From Ruania alkalisoli (GTDB taxonomy: Bacteria > Actinomycetota > Actinomycetes > Actinomycetales > Beutenbergiaceae): a stretch of DNA of 64,000 nucleotides. Location: the NCBI RefSeq assembly GCF_014960965.1, contig NZ_CP063169.1, positions 1,521,581 through 1,585,580 of the forward strand, written 5' to 3'. Numbering within the stretch: the stretch's first letter is position 1; every line of letters starts with the position of its first letter. Positions 52,001-60,497 of the stretch are shown here, in pieces. A program made the translations under genes and the position numbers. The notes below the pieces were generated by a model. It saw nothing but the letters and a program-made list of their open reading frames with translations. It was not told the DNA's origin and ran no database searches.

Positions 52001-52033
52001 AGGGCCCCGCAGGAACGAATCCTGCGGGGCCCT
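52001..52033 (+). terminator. Operon terminator after Tat-protein gene
   Basis: AGGGCCCCGCAGGA (52001-52014) pairs perfectly with 52020-52033; loop ACGAA. It starts 17 nt after the stop codon. Confidence 0.85.
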
Positions 52034-52091
52034 GCTGGTCATTCAGCGCATCGACGCCAGCCGCCACCACCGAACGGCTGACGCGGAGGCG

Positions 52092-52340
52092 CTAGCTGGC
52101 TCGGATGAAGTCGGTGTTCTCCTTCTGCTGAGCAACTGTGGTACTGGCAGCAACTGTGCCCGGGGCAGCAACTGTGCCCATGGCAGCAGAAAGGCGGCCG
52201 GTGGACCGACCGCCTCGAGTGAGTTGCGCGATGATCTGCCGGATCCTCAGTTCCCGCACGATGCTCCTGCGGTGGGTGAGTTCGGCGAGCCGCTGCCTGT
52301 GCTCGAGGCGATGTATCTCGTAGATGACGATCGGGTGCAT
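52092..52340 (-). CDS. Small hypothetical protein with Thr-Val-Ala repeats
   Basis: 82 aa from ATG 52340, with AGGA 8 nt upstream. The first half is helical and charged (IYEIHRLEHRQRLAELTHRR). The second half contains GTVAAPGTVAASTTVAQ, encoded by three 18-bp tandem units at 52128-52181. It resembles short actinobacterial proteins of unknown role. A longer frame in another register over the same DNA is less plausible. Confidence 0.5.
   Translation of the reverse strand: MHPIVIYEIHRLEHRQRLAELTHRRSIVRELRIRQIIAQLTRGGRSTGRLSAAMGTVAAPGTVAASTTVAQQKENTDFIRAS
52128..52181. repeat. Three 18-bp tandem units (GCAACTGTG...)
   Basis: GCAGCAACTGTGCCC and close variants repeat every 18 bp. Units keep the frame of the small protein at 52092, adding six residues each. 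Confidence 0.75.
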
Positions 52341-52445
52341 GAGTGGATCCTGCTTTCGTGGTGGTGTGGACGTACCCGGCCGGGCACGGTGACCACCCTG
52401 GCAGGGTGCAGGTCTCCTGGTCACGGCTTTTTCCGCCGTCAGCGA

Positions 52446-53042
52446 TCAGGAGCTTGCGGCCAGCAGCACCGCCACCCATGACCACCCGAGAAGGATGGTC
52501 AGCCGCTGCCACAGCCCGGCGTGCGGCGAATCCTGTTCCCACGCCTGGCCGAAGACGAGGAACCCCGCCGTGCTGGCCGCGGCGGCTACCGCCGAGTGCA
52601 GCCGGAGCGACCCGCCGCCCAACTCCGGTGTGAGGGCCGCGATCACCGCTGCGATCGGCACCGCCGCGAAGACCACCACGCCGGCACAGTCGTGTAATCG
52701 GTGCTGGCGCGAGAACGTCGATGGATCACCCGCAGGAGTGCCTGCCGGATACCCGCGCATCGGATCCATCGTGAACACACCAGACGCGACCAGCGCGAGC
52801 CCGAAGACTGCGATCGCCACGGTCAGCAGCACGTTCGCGCCGAGGAGTGCGAGGCTCCCGACGGCGACTCCCGCGCCACAGACGATGAAATTCGCCTTCT
52901 GTATCCAGCCCCGTCGCCCCAGGGAAAGCGCGCTCACCGGGTGGTAGCGGGGGCGGTAACCCGGTCGGGTCCACCCGTCGGCGGTGAAGACGATCATGAA
53001 CAGCACAGCCGCGCTCGCACCGACCCATCCCCAGGCAGTCAC
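52446..53042 (-). CDS. DUF998 membrane protein
   Basis: 198 aa from GTG 53042, with GGGAG upstream. Six membrane segments and the DUF998 pattern: TRPGYRPRYHPVSALSLGRRGWIQKANFIVCG early, GVFTMDPMRGYP in the middle and HRLHDCAGVVVF. Function unknown. It starts 4 nt after the ABC permease stop, making a three-gene operon with the exporter. Confidence 0.88.
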   Translation of the reverse strand: MTAWGWVGASAAVLFMIVFTADGWTRPGYRPRYHPVSALSLGRRGWIQKANFIVCGAGVAVGSLALLGANVLLTVAIAVFGLALVASGVFTMDPMRGYPAGTPAGDPSTFSRQHRLHDCAGVVVFAAVPIAAVIAALTPELGGGSLRLHSAVAAAASTAGFLVFGQAWEQDSPHAGLWQRLTILLGWSWVAVLLAASS

Positions 53043-53046
53043 CCGT

Positions 53047-53814
53047 CTACTCCCACCGGAACAGGGCGGCCGCCACCCCGAACCCGACGACGGCGGTCAC
53101 CGCCATCCCGATCAGGGACGGGGCCTCGACGGGGGCGCCCACCCACGCCGCTCCGAGTCCTTGGACCGCCCCACCGAAGGGCAGGGTCGTACCGATCGTC
53201 GCCAACGGGTCGGGCAGAGTCGTCATTCCGCCGAACAGGCCACCCAGCGCGCCGACGGCGAAGAAGGCCACCAGCCCGATCGCCACCGCTGAGTTCGGCG
53301 TCGGGGCGAGTGCGGCCACCATCATCCCGATCCCGTACATCGCCAGGCTCGCCAGGGCGAACACACCGACCGCGACCCCGAGATCCTCGGGTGGTCCAGC
53401 TCCGAAACCCACGACGGCCACCGCGAGCGCCAAGGTGAGGCCCAGGAGTGCCTGCAGGATGCTCACCACTGCTTGCGCCACCAGCACGAGCGCTGGAGAT
53501 GCCGGGGTGACCGCCAACCTCCGCAGGATGCCCGTGCGCCGATAGTAGGCGAGGAAGCTGGGCATGTTCACGATCGCGATCATCGCGATCACGATCGTCA
53601 GCGCCAGCGGCAGCACGAACACCTCCAGTGCCGTGCGCCCGTTCTGTACGACCCGCGTGCTGGCGCTCGAGGCGCTCATCAGCAGGATCAGCAGCGGCAG
53701 TCCGAGCGGCACGATCAGGCCCGCGGTGTCGCGCGCGACCATCTTGGCCTCACACACCACCAGCGTGCGCCAGGCGCGCAGACCGGGACGTCGAGCCTGG
53801 ATCTCGGCGGTCAT
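53047..53814 (-). CDS. ABC-2-type exporter permease
   Basis: 255 aa from ATG 53814 (ATGA overlap with the ATPase). About six helices. MPSFLAYYRRTGILRRLAVTPASPALVLVAQAVV is the ABC-2 membrane domain motif around residues 83-115, followed by GIGMMVAALAPTPNSAVAIGL. Partner of the ATPase at 53811. Probably exports a drug or lipid. Confidence 0.9.
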   Translation of the reverse strand: MTAEIQARRPGLRAWRTLVVCEAKMVARDTAGLIVPLGLPLLILLMSASSASTRVVQNGRTALEVFVLPLALTIVIAMIAIVNMPSFLAYYRRTGILRRLAVTPASPALVLVAQAVVSILQALLGLTLALAVAVVGFGAGPPEDLGVAVGVFALASLAMYGIGMMVAALAPTPNSAVAIGLVAFFAVGALGGLFGGMTTLPDPLATIGTTLPFGGAVQGLGAAWVGAPVEAPSLIGMAVTAVVGFGVAAALFRWE

Positions 53815-54548
53815 GGGATCTCCTCCGGTTCCTGCCCTGTGAGGGTCACGAAAGCCTCATCGAGAGAGGAGGCCCCCACTCGATCGGTCAGCCCGCTCGG
53901 CGTGTCGAGCGCTGTCACCTGCCCAGCCGCGAACAGGGCCACCCGGTCGCAGAGGGCCTCCACCTCCTCCATGGCATGACTGACCAGCAGCACCGTCGCA
54001 CCGCTGGACCGCAGGTTCTCGACCGTCCGCCACATCTCACGCCTGGCGCGGGGATCCAGCCCTGTGGTCAGCTCGTCCAGAATGACCACTCGTGGCCTCC
54101 CGACCAGTGCGAGCGCGATGGAGAGCCGCTGCTGCTGCCCGCCGGAGAGTTTCTCGAACCGAGTGGTGACCTGCTCGGTCAGGCCGACCTGCTCGATCAA
54201 TTCGCCAGTGGGCACCGGGTGGGGGTACAGGCTCGCATACAGGTCGACCAGCTCGGTGACGGTCAGAGACCCGTGCAGTTCCGACGACTGCAGCTGGACG
54301 CCCAGTACCTGGCGGACCTTTCCACGGTCTGCCTCGGGGTCCAGTCCGAGCACGCGAACCGTCCCCTGATCGGGTCGGCGCAGTCCGGCGATCATCTCCA
54401 CCGTGGTGGTCTTGCCGGCCCCGTTGGTCCCGAGGATGCCGAGTACCTCGCCACGGTGGACGCTCAGACTGATCCCAGCCACCGCCTCGGTGCTGCCGTA
54501 GCGTTTTCGTAGATCGATCGCCTCGATCGCTAGATCGTGAGAAGCCAT
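53811..54548 (-). CDS. ABC exporter ATPase
   Basis: 245 aa from ATG 54548. Walker A GTNGAGKTT, signature LSGGQQQRLSIALAL, Walker B VVILDELTTGLDP (Leu after the catalytic Glu in place of the usual Pro), H-loop VLLVSHAMEEVE. C-terminal SSLDEAFVTLTGQE is the DrrA-like tail. Divergent from a DesK-like kinase 110 nt away, which may regulate it. Confidence 0.92.
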   Translation of the reverse strand: MASHDLAIEAIDLRKRYGSTEAVAGISLSVHRGEVLGILGTNGAGKTTTVEMIAGLRRPDQGTVRVLGLDPEADRGKVRQVLGVQLQSSELHGSLTVTELVDLYASLYPHPVPTGELIEQVGLTEQVTTRFEKLSGGQQQRLSIALALVGRPRVVILDELTTGLDPRARREMWRTVENLRSSGATVLLVSHAMEEVEALCDRVALFAAGQVTALDTPSGLTDRVGASSLDEAFVTLTGQEPEEIP

Positions 54549-54658
54549 ATCTCGACGCTAGGCAACCGGGCGCTCGTGCACAGGTGCCGGTGGTCACCAC
54601 CTCGACCCATGACTTCTGGCACGGGCGCCATCTACGGGCGGGCCCGTACGCTGATGGG

Positions 54659-55774
54659 ATGCGGCGGATGGGGTCGGACGAGTGGGCGGGCTTGGTGATG
54701 CTCGCGGTCGCCGTCGGCGTCTCGCTCCCGGCGCTGCTCGGTCTCGTGCCCACCGAGATCGGCCGCGGCCCGTGGATCGCCGTGCTGAGCGTGTTCGTGG
54801 TGTGTCTCCTGCTGGCGGTCCTCGCCGACGGCCGTCGAAGCCGGTATGCCGCGCTCGCCGGAGCGGTGCTCAGCTCGTGGGCGCTCGTGCTGACCGTCCA
54901 CGTCTCGGGGCTCCTGCCCGTGATCCTCGTGGTGATGGCAGCCGTCAGTGCCTACCTGGTGTCGGTCCGGGCAGTCGCAGGAATTGTGGCAGCGAACACC
55001 GTGGTGCTCTGGCTCGCCCATCTACCGGTGGAGACATTCGCCGAGCCCCTTGTCTTCGCCGAGCCCCTTGTCATGGTTGGTTTCTACCTGCTGATCCAGG
55101 TGGCCTCGGTGCTCAGCTCCCTCGCTCTCATCCGAGAGCAGCGGATGCGTCGCGACCTAGCCCGCGCGCACGTCGAACTGCAGGCTGCCAGCGTGCTGAT
55201 AGAGCAGTCGGCCCGGTCCGCGGAGCGGTTGCGGATATCGCGGGACCTGCACGACCTCATCGGGCACCAGCTGACCGTGCTGACCCTCGAGCTGGAGGCC
55301 GCCCGCCACCGGGGCGCAGAACATGGGCGTGACCATATCGACCGCGCGGATCGGGTGGCGCGGGACCTTCTCGCTGACGTGCGGCACACCGTCTCGGAGC
55401 TGCGGGCGACCCCCGCCGACCTGACGGAGGCGGTGCGGCGCGTTGTCGAGGACATTCCCGGGTTGGAGGTCGAACTCGACATGGAGCCGGTGGTGAGCCT
55501 CGACGAGGAGAGAAGCGCTGTGGTCCTGCGCGCAGTGCAGGAGATCGTCACCAACACCCTCCGGCACGCCGAGGCCCGCACCCTGTCCATCCACGTCGCT
55601 CAGGACGGGCAGGAGGTGGTCGTCACCGGATCCGACGACGGCCGCGGGGGCGAGCGGCCCACCTGGGGAAACGGACTGCGCGGGATGTCCGAACGACTGA
55701 CTGACCTCGGCGGCCGTCTCGATATTGATGGTCGTGGCGGATTCACCGTCATCGTCCGGGTCCCGGCGATATGA
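54659..55774 (+). CDS. DesK-like sensor histidine kinase
   Basis: 371 aa from ATG 54659. Five or six membrane helices in the first 180 residues, then HisKA_3 with RLRISRDLHDLIGHQLTVLTLELEAARH and ATPase motifs AVQEIVTNTLRHAEA and GNGLRGMSERLTDLGG. An exact 18-bp tandem duplication gives FAEPLVFAEPLV between helices. Likely regulates the divergent ABC exporter together with the coupled response regulator. Confidence 0.92.
   Translation: MRRMGSDEWAGLVMLAVAVGVSLPALLGLVPTEIGRGPWIAVLSVFVVCLLLAVLADGRRSRYAALAGAVLSSWALVLTVHVSGLLPVILVVMAAVSAYLVSVRAVAGIVAANTVVLWLAHLPVETFAEPLVFAEPLVMVGFYLLIQVASVLSSLALIREQRMRRDLARAHVELQAASVLIEQSARSAERLRISRDLHDLIGHQLTVLTLELEAARHRGAEHGRDHIDRADRVARDLLADVRHTVSELRATPADLTEAVRRVVEDIPGLEVELDMEPVVSLDEERSAVVLRAVQEIVTNTLRHAEARTLSIHVAQDGQEVVVTGSDDGRGGERPTWGNGLRGMSERLTDLGGRLDIDGRGGFTVIVRVPAI
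55037..55072. repeat. Exact 18-bp tandem duplication in kinase gene
   Basis: TTCGCCGAGCCCCTTGTC occurs twice in a row, in frame, duplicating six residues in the membrane domain of the DesK-like kinase. Confidence 0.9.
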
Positions 55775-56415
55775 CACGCGTGGTCGTGGTCGATGACCAG
55801 GCGCTGGTACGCCAAGGCATCCGTACGTTGCTGACCATTGCCGAGGTCGACGTTGTCGGGGAGGCCGACGACGGAGAACGTGCTGTGGTGGTCGTGGCCG
55901 AGACGGCACCCGACGTGGTGCTGCTCGACCTGCGGATGCCCGGCAGGGACGGTATATGGGTGCTGGAGCAGCTGCAGGAACGCGGTCTGGACGTGCCGGT
56001 GCTGGTGTTGACCACCTTCGACGACGACGCCCTGGTGCTCCAGGCTCTCGGAGCCGGGGCGCGCGGCTATCTGCTCAAGGACGTCACCGTCGACCAGCTC
56101 ACCCGTGCGGTGCGCACGTTGGCTGACGGCGGCACGCTGGTCTCCCCATCACTCACCGACCGCCTGTTGCGGGCCATCCGTTCCGGACCCGTGCCGGGCG
56201 GAGCCAGAAGTGCGGTCCTCGAGGACCTCACCCCGCGCGAACAGGAGGTCTTGCGGCTGGTGGCTGAGGGGCACAGCAACCGTCAGATCGCGCAGACGCT
56301 TCACCTGGCCGAGGGAACGGTGAAGAACCACGTCTCGACCGTGCTGGTCAAACTCGGGGCCAGAGACCGCACGAACGCCGTCCTGCGGGCTCTGCACCAC
56401 GGCCTCCTTGGTTAG
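55771..56415 (+). CDS. DesR/NarL-family response regulator
   Basis: 214 aa from ATG 55771 (ATGA overlap). Phospho-Asp in DVVLLDLRMPGRDG, Thr-Thr in VLTTFDDD, Lys in YLLKDVTVDQL. LuxR domain LTPREQEVLRLVAEGHSNRQIAQTLHLAEGTVKNHVSTVL. The 3' end overlaps the convergent terpene-cyclase-fold gene by 4 nt. Confidence 0.94.
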   Translation: MTRVVVVDDQALVRQGIRTLLTIAEVDVVGEADDGERAVVVVAETAPDVVLLDLRMPGRDGIWVLEQLQERGLDVPVLVLTTFDDDALVLQALGAGARGYLLKDVTVDQLTRAVRTLADGGTLVSPSLTDRLLRAIRSGPVPGGARSAVLEDLTPREQEVLRLVAEGHSNRQIAQTLHLAEGTVKNHVSTVLVKLGARDRTNAVLRALHHGLLG

Positions 56416-57401
56416 TCCTCCGGCGGTGTGCGGTCCTCGCCGTGCACCCCGTCCCACCAGTCCAGGACCCGGCGGGCGTGGAACGTCAACCACTTCGATG
56501 GTTCGCCGGCCGGCACGTCGACCTCGAACCACACACGGCCCGGGTGGCGGCCGGCTTGCAGCCAGGTGCCGTCCGGCTGCTCGGCCGCCCGGATCATCTC
56601 GATCGCCTGACCCATCCGCGGATCAGGAGCGCTCTCGTCGGCCAGGCAAGCGGCCCGGAAGTAGCCTGCCGCCCGCAGCACCGAGTAGGACCACCGGAAT
56701 GGGAAACGGAACTCGGTGACCCAGTCGCCCACGGTCTCGCCGGTTCCACGCTTGCGGAACAGCTCCCGCTCGAGCAGGTACTCCTCGGCTGTCCGTCGAG
56801 CGGCGCGGATCTCATCGGTGCCGCCGGTGATGAGCTCCCAGTCGAGGATCCCGAAGAGGCTGTTGAGGGTGGAGTGGAACGAGGACCGTGTCGAGCCCTC
56901 CACCCACTCACAGTTCCACCCACCGTCTGGCAGCTGGTGGGTCACGAACCACTCCGCGATCCCGGTGACCTCGGCACCGAGCCAGGCGCCGTTGGCGAGT
57001 GTGTAGCCGTTGATACAGGCGTCCACCTCACCGCCCCAGTAGGGCAGGTCGTCGTACTCCCAGCGGCTGTTGGCCGCGAGTTTGTCGGCCGTTCCGGCGA
57101 TCGCCGACGGCGGAGCTCCCCACTCCCGCAACGCGTTCAGGCTCCAGGTGGTCGCCGTCCACGGCTGACCTTCCTGGTGGAAGAGGTCCTCTGAGAAGTC
57201 GGACGGGAAGTACGCGCCACCGGCCCACTGGCCGTCGAGATCCTGCGCGGCTAGCAGGCGAGCACCGAAGCCCTCGGTCACCACCCGCTCCCGGGTGGCG
57301 CCCCACACATGCTCGGGCTCGTGCATCAGATCCCGCTCAACCTGCCAACGCAACGCAGGATCGGAGTCCAGGAGCCAACTGAGCAGAGACGACGCCGTCA
57401 T
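56412..57401 (-). CDS. Squalene-cyclase/prenyltransferase-fold protein
   Basis: 329 aa from ATG 57401. Alpha/alpha-barrel repeats with QW-like motifs: LDGQWAGGAYFPSDF, HQLPDGGWNCEWVEGS and EQPDGTWLQAGRHPGRVWFE. It is half the length of true squalene-hopene cyclases and lacks the DXDD catalytic motif. It therefore looks like the soluble prenyltransferase-beta-subunit-like group of unknown function. There are no isoprenoid genes nearby. Confidence 0.75.
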   Translation of the reverse strand: MTASSLLSWLLDSDPALRWQVERDLMHEPEHVWGATRERVVTEGFGARLLAAQDLDGQWAGGAYFPSDFSEDLFHQEGQPWTATTWSLNALREWGAPPSAIAGTADKLAANSRWEYDDLPYWGGEVDACINGYTLANGAWLGAEVTGIAEWFVTHQLPDGGWNCEWVEGSTRSSFHSTLNSLFGILDWELITGGTDEIRAARRTAEEYLLERELFRKRGTGETVGDWVTEFRFPFRWSYSVLRAAGYFRAACLADESAPDPRMGQAIEMIRAAEQPDGTWLQAGRHPGRVWFEVDVPAGEPSKWLTFHARRVLDWWDGVHGEDRTPPED

Positions 57402-57464
57402 GTCAGCCAGCGTACTCAGCCCACCCCGGGAGTGGGGAGGGCAGAGCGCGCTGGCCCCGCGACG

Positions 57465-58316
57465 TCAGGACTTGCGGTTGTAGATGAACATCGAGATCGG
57501 TCCGAACACGGCGACCAGCACCACGCAGTAGATCAGCACAGTCATCATCGAGCCCACGTCGTAGATGCCCGACATCAGTTCGCGCACCGAGGTGACCACG
57601 ACTGAGACCGGGTTGACGTCGACCGCGGCCTCGAGCCAGCTCGGCATGGTCGTCGGGTTGACGAAGATGTTCGAGGCGAACGTCAACGGCATCAGGATGA
57701 ACATCGAGATCCCCATCGCTGCCTGCTCGCTGCGCACCGCGAGTGAGACCACGGTCCAGATCCAGGAGACGCTGAAAGAGAACACCAACAACATCAGGAA
57801 CGCTGCCAGCACACCGAGCAGACCGCCCTCGGGCCGGAAACCCATCACGAAGCCAACGATCAGGATGATCGCGCCGGCGAGGGTGTAACGCACCTGGTCG
57901 CCGAGCAGCGCGCCGACGAGCTGAGCCGGTCGCCAGGTCGGCAGGGAGCGGAACCGGTCGAAGACGCCCTTGGAGATGTCCTTGTTCAGTGTCAACCCGG
58001 TGTACATCGTGATCATGATCAGTGTCTGCACGAAGATGCCCGGGATGAGCCACTGCACGTACTGATCCACCGACCCGGCGAGCGCACCGCCGAAGATGTA
58101 CGTGAACATCACTGTCATCATGATCGGGAAGATCGTGACGTCGAAGAGCTGTTCGGGGACGTGCTTGATCTTCAGCAGCGCCCGCCAGCCATAGGTGAGC
58201 GACGCGCTGACCGGCCCGGACCGATGCGGTCGGTCCTGCTTGCTGACGAGGATCTTGCGGATCCGTTCCGGTTCGGCCGTCGTGGTAGGAACCTGCGGCT
58301 GTGTGGTCGTGGTCAT
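57465..58316 (-). CDS. DrrB-like ABC-2 exporter permease
   Basis: 283 aa from ATG 58316. N-terminal cytoplasmic 45 residues, then about six helices. Family motifs: TIFPIMMTVMFTYIFGGALAG, NKDISKGVFDRFRSLPTWRPAQLVGALLGD and FASNIFVNPTTMPSWLEAAVDVNPVS. This is the daunorubicin-resistance DrrB group. Its start shares one base with the DrrA stop (TGATG). Confidence 0.9.
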   Translation of the reverse strand: MTTTTQPQVPTTTAEPERIRKILVSKQDRPHRSGPVSASLTYGWRALLKIKHVPEQLFDVTIFPIMMTVMFTYIFGGALAGSVDQYVQWLIPGIFVQTLIMITMYTGLTLNKDISKGVFDRFRSLPTWRPAQLVGALLGDQVRYTLAGAIILIVGFVMGFRPEGGLLGVLAAFLMLLVFSFSVSWIWTVVSLAVRSEQAAMGISMFILMPLTFASNIFVNPTTMPSWLEAAVDVNPVSVVVTSVRELMSGIYDVGSMMTVLIYCVVLVAVFGPISMFIYNRKS

Positions 58317-59308
58317 CAGGCACTCACCTTCTGCTCGTCTGCAGCGTTCCCGGTGGTCTCGGACTCGGCAGGTTGCCCGGTGAGGGCGAGGAACACCTCG
58401 TCCAGGCTCGGGTGCCCGAGCGCGAACGTCTCGATCTCGATGTCGGAGCTCTCGAGCGCATGCAGCGCTTCAGCGGCCCGGGAGCCAGCGTCCAGCCGCA
58501 GCAGGAGAGCAGACGGGTCGGATTCGCGGGTGACCTCGGCGTCGATACTGGATGCCAGGATCTCAGCCGCATGCTCACGCTGAGCAGGATCTGCCACGCG
58601 CACTTTCAGGGCACCTGAGCCGACCTGTGCCTTGAGTTGGCCGGGCGTGCCCTCTGCGATCACCCGGCCGTGGTCGATCACAGCCAACCGGTCGGCGAGC
58701 TGGTCGGCTTCTTCCAGGTACTGCGTGGTCAACAACACGGTGGTTCCGGCAGCCACCAGCGTGCGGATGATGTCCCAGACCTGGTTGCGACTGCGCGGAT
58801 CGATCCCGGTCGTTGGTTCATCGAGGAACATCAGCTCGGGCGTGACAAGCAGGGAGCCGGCGATGTCGAGCCGGCGGCGCATCCCGCCTGAGTACTTCTT
58901 CACCTGCCGAGTGGCGGCATCGGCGAGGCCGAAAGCCTCCAGTAGATCGAGCCCGCGGCGGCGAGCCGCGCGGGCGGAGAATCCGAGCAGCCTGCCCAGC
59001 AGCACCAGGTTCTCGATCCCTGTGAGGTCTTCGTCCAACGAGGCAAACTGCCCGGTGAGAGCGATCTTCTCCCGGATGGTTGCCCCTTCGGTGAACACGT
59101 CATGTCCGAGCACGCTCGCTCGGCCGGCGTCGGGCCGTAGGAGGGTGGCGAGCATGCGGATGGCGGTCGTCTTGCCGGCGCCGTTGGGGCCGAGGACCCC
59201 GTAGACCCCGCCGCGCGGGATCGACAGGTCCACTCCGTCCACGGCGATATTGTCGCCGAACTTCTTCACCAGACCCTCGGTCTGGATGGCCAGGTCGTGT
59301 GAGCTCAC
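58316..59308 (-). CDS. DrrA-like ABC exporter ATPase
   Basis: 330 aa from GTG 59308. Walker [13 protein letters not shown]-loop [15 protein letters not shown], signature [16 protein letters not shown], Walker [18 protein letters not shown]-loop [13 protein letters not shown]-terminal DrrA extension (residues about 230-320) ends [14 protein letters not shown]. Exports hydrophobic drugs with the DrrB-like protein. No adjacent biosynthetic genes. Confidence 0.93.
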   Translation of the reverse strand: MSSHDLAIQTEGLVKKFGDNIAVDGVDLSIPRGGVYGVLGPNGAGKTTAIRMLATLLRPDAGRASVLGHDVFTEGATIREKIALTGQFASLDEDLTGIENLVLLGRLLGFSARAARRRGLDLLEAFGLADAATRQVKKYSGGMRRRLDIAGSLLVTPELMFLDEPTTGIDPRSRNQVWDIIRTLVAAGTTVLLTTQYLEEADQLADRLAVIDHGRVIAEGTPGQLKAQVGSGALKVRVADPAQREHAAEILASSIDAEVTRESDPSALLLRLDAGSRAAEALHALESSDIEIETFALGHPSLDEVFLALTGQPAESETTGNAADEQKVSA

Positions 59309-59634
59309 GCAGGGATCCCTTCCAGTACGTGACCAGTGGGCGCGCCATCGAGACGGTTACAGAACTCGGGCGCGCACCATCGCGGTCTTCTGACTCTATG
59401 GTCTGACGGAACAGGCGCTCCGTCCAGGGTTTTCTGACGTCGATTCAGCATGAGCCGGACTCTAGGGGTGAGCACCGACATCGACCTCGGAGCCGGTCGC
59501 GCCCCAGCGATCGCCGGTCAGGGTCCGCTCGAATCTACGTACGGCCATCGAATCCAACTGCAGCTTCCGTTGGCTGGATTCGCGCGCAAGAGATGGATTC
59601 GAATGCGCTCGCGGTGCCTCAGCGCTAGCGCGCC
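59309..59634. other. Intergenic region before the att site
   Basis: No convincing gene. It holds the drrA promoter and, at about 59549-59581, a possible hairpin (GAATCCA and TGGATTC arms) pointing to either side. The long + strand frame from 59450 is a translation of the tRNA remnant and not a gene. Confidence 0.5.
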
Positions 59635-59715
59635 TCGGTGCCCCCGGCAGGGCCGTCGCTGCGCTCCTCCTCGTCCTGCGGGCGCACAGCTCCTTCGTCG
59701 CTGGTGCCCCCGGCA
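59635..59715 (-). repeat. tRNA tail duplication cassette at the att site (66-bp period)
   Basis: GGTGCCCCCGGCAGG occurs at 59635-59649 and 59701-59715; on the minus strand it is the 3' end of a tRNA. The spacer carries the same GGACGAGGAGGAGCG and GACGAAGGA segments as the tRNA-Leu cassette at 6469-6562. Confidence 0.85.
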
Positions 59716-59737
59716 GGACTCGAACCTGCAACCTACG
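59700..59737 (-). other. Truncated tRNA 3' end, attachment-site remnant
   Basis: Minus strand: T-arm GCAGG-TTCGAGT-CCTGC, acceptor half CGGGGGC, discriminator A and encoded CCA. Upstream on that strand there is no anticodon or D arm, so only the 3' part is present. The acceptor predicts a 5' GCCCCCG, as in many actinobacterial tRNA-Arg(CCG) genes; identity is tentative. This is what remains when an element integrates into a tRNA gene and rebuilds the full copy at its other end. Confidence 0.75.
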
Positions 59738-59838
59738 GAGTATCACTCATCACCTACTTGGTGACCCCAACTGTTCCCTGTTTGGCCTGACACGGCGCCG
59801 ATTGCTTCCTCCACGCTACCGCCGTCTGGTGGTCGATC

Positions 59839-59867
59839 GTCACCAATTTGGGGGATAAATTGGTGAC
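59839..59867. promoter_or_regulatory. Perfect inverted repeat near att (possible Int/Xis arm sites)
   Basis: GTCACCAATTT (59839-59849) and AAATTGGTGAC (59857-59867), spacer 7 nt. A further TTGGTGAC lies at 59757-59764, and CACCAATT recurs at 63725-63732 before int. AT-rich and close to att; arm-type recombinase sites or a regulator operator are possible. Confidence 0.45.
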
Positions 59868-59962
59868 AGCCTCTGCTGGTAGGTTGGGGCACGTTCTGGG
59901 AGGAACCGCCGGCACTGCAAGTCACTACGGGGCGCTGTGAGCGCCTGGAACGGACTCCACCC

Positions 59963-60247
59963 ATGGACACCTGCCCCAACCCTCCCCAGAACCCACAGAG
60001 CCCAGCAGACGCCTTCCTGGAGTACCTGGAGGAACTCGGCGTAGACGTTGACGACTTGCTGGAGTACCTGGTGGAACTCGACTGCATCGCCGTCACCCAC
60101 CACCCCGGCTACGTGCGCTGTGCTGCATGGGCCACCAGGGATGAAGTGCTCGATGCAGTGGACGCCTTGAACGCCAACGGCACTCCACCCGCAGCAGTGG
60201 CCACCTGCCCTGACACAGGGGCACTGGTGCTCGGATACGCACTGTAG
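59963..60247 (+). CDS. Hypothetical protein of the integrative element
   Basis: 94 aa from ATG 59963. Acidic N-terminal helix FLEYLEELGVDVDDLLEYLVELDC, then HPGYVRCAAWATRDEVLDAVDALNANG. No family recognised, no signal peptide or membrane segment. It stands alone on the + strand, with a perfect hairpin terminator about 190 nt downstream. Coding use is plausible but weakly supported. Confidence 0.55.
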   Translation: MDTCPNPPQNPQSPADAFLEYLEELGVDVDDLLEYLVELDCIAVTHHPGYVRCAAWATRDEVLDAVDALNANGTPPAAVATCPDTGALVLGYAL

Positions 60248-60439
60248 TTACTGGCCTACGGAAGGCTCGATAGGTGGGCCGGTGTTGGTGCCCGGTCCGG
60301 TGCTCAACGCTCCGGCGACGTACTGAGTTGTGTACGCCCTGGAGTAAAGGCGGGGGTATGACCCGCGCGCGCAAGATCTCCCTGACCGCCTGTGTATAGC
60401 GGTCGTCTTCCTGCCACCTTCGCGGGGGTCGATGAACAG

Positions 60440-60481
60440 CACAGCGCCCCACCTACCGCAAGGGGCAGATGGGGCGCTGTG
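60440..60481. terminator. Bidirectional hairpin between convergent element genes
   Basis: CACAGCGCCCCA (60440-60451) pairs perfectly with TGGGGCGCTGTG (60470-60481). It lies between the + strand hypothetical gene and the end of the HNH gene. Confidence 0.75.
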
Positions 60482-60497
60482 GGCCGCTTGCTAGGGA

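Noticed and set aside
52039-52542. Minus-strand 167-aa frame with CCHGHSCCPGHSCC-like peptide
   Set aside because: Cys/His pattern comes from the 18-bp tandem repeat read in another frame; the 82-aa frame has a better start.
59450-59764. Open frame encoding RQDSNLQP near its end
   Set aside because: This is a well-known artefact of translating a tRNA 3' end in reverse; the DNA is the att remnant.
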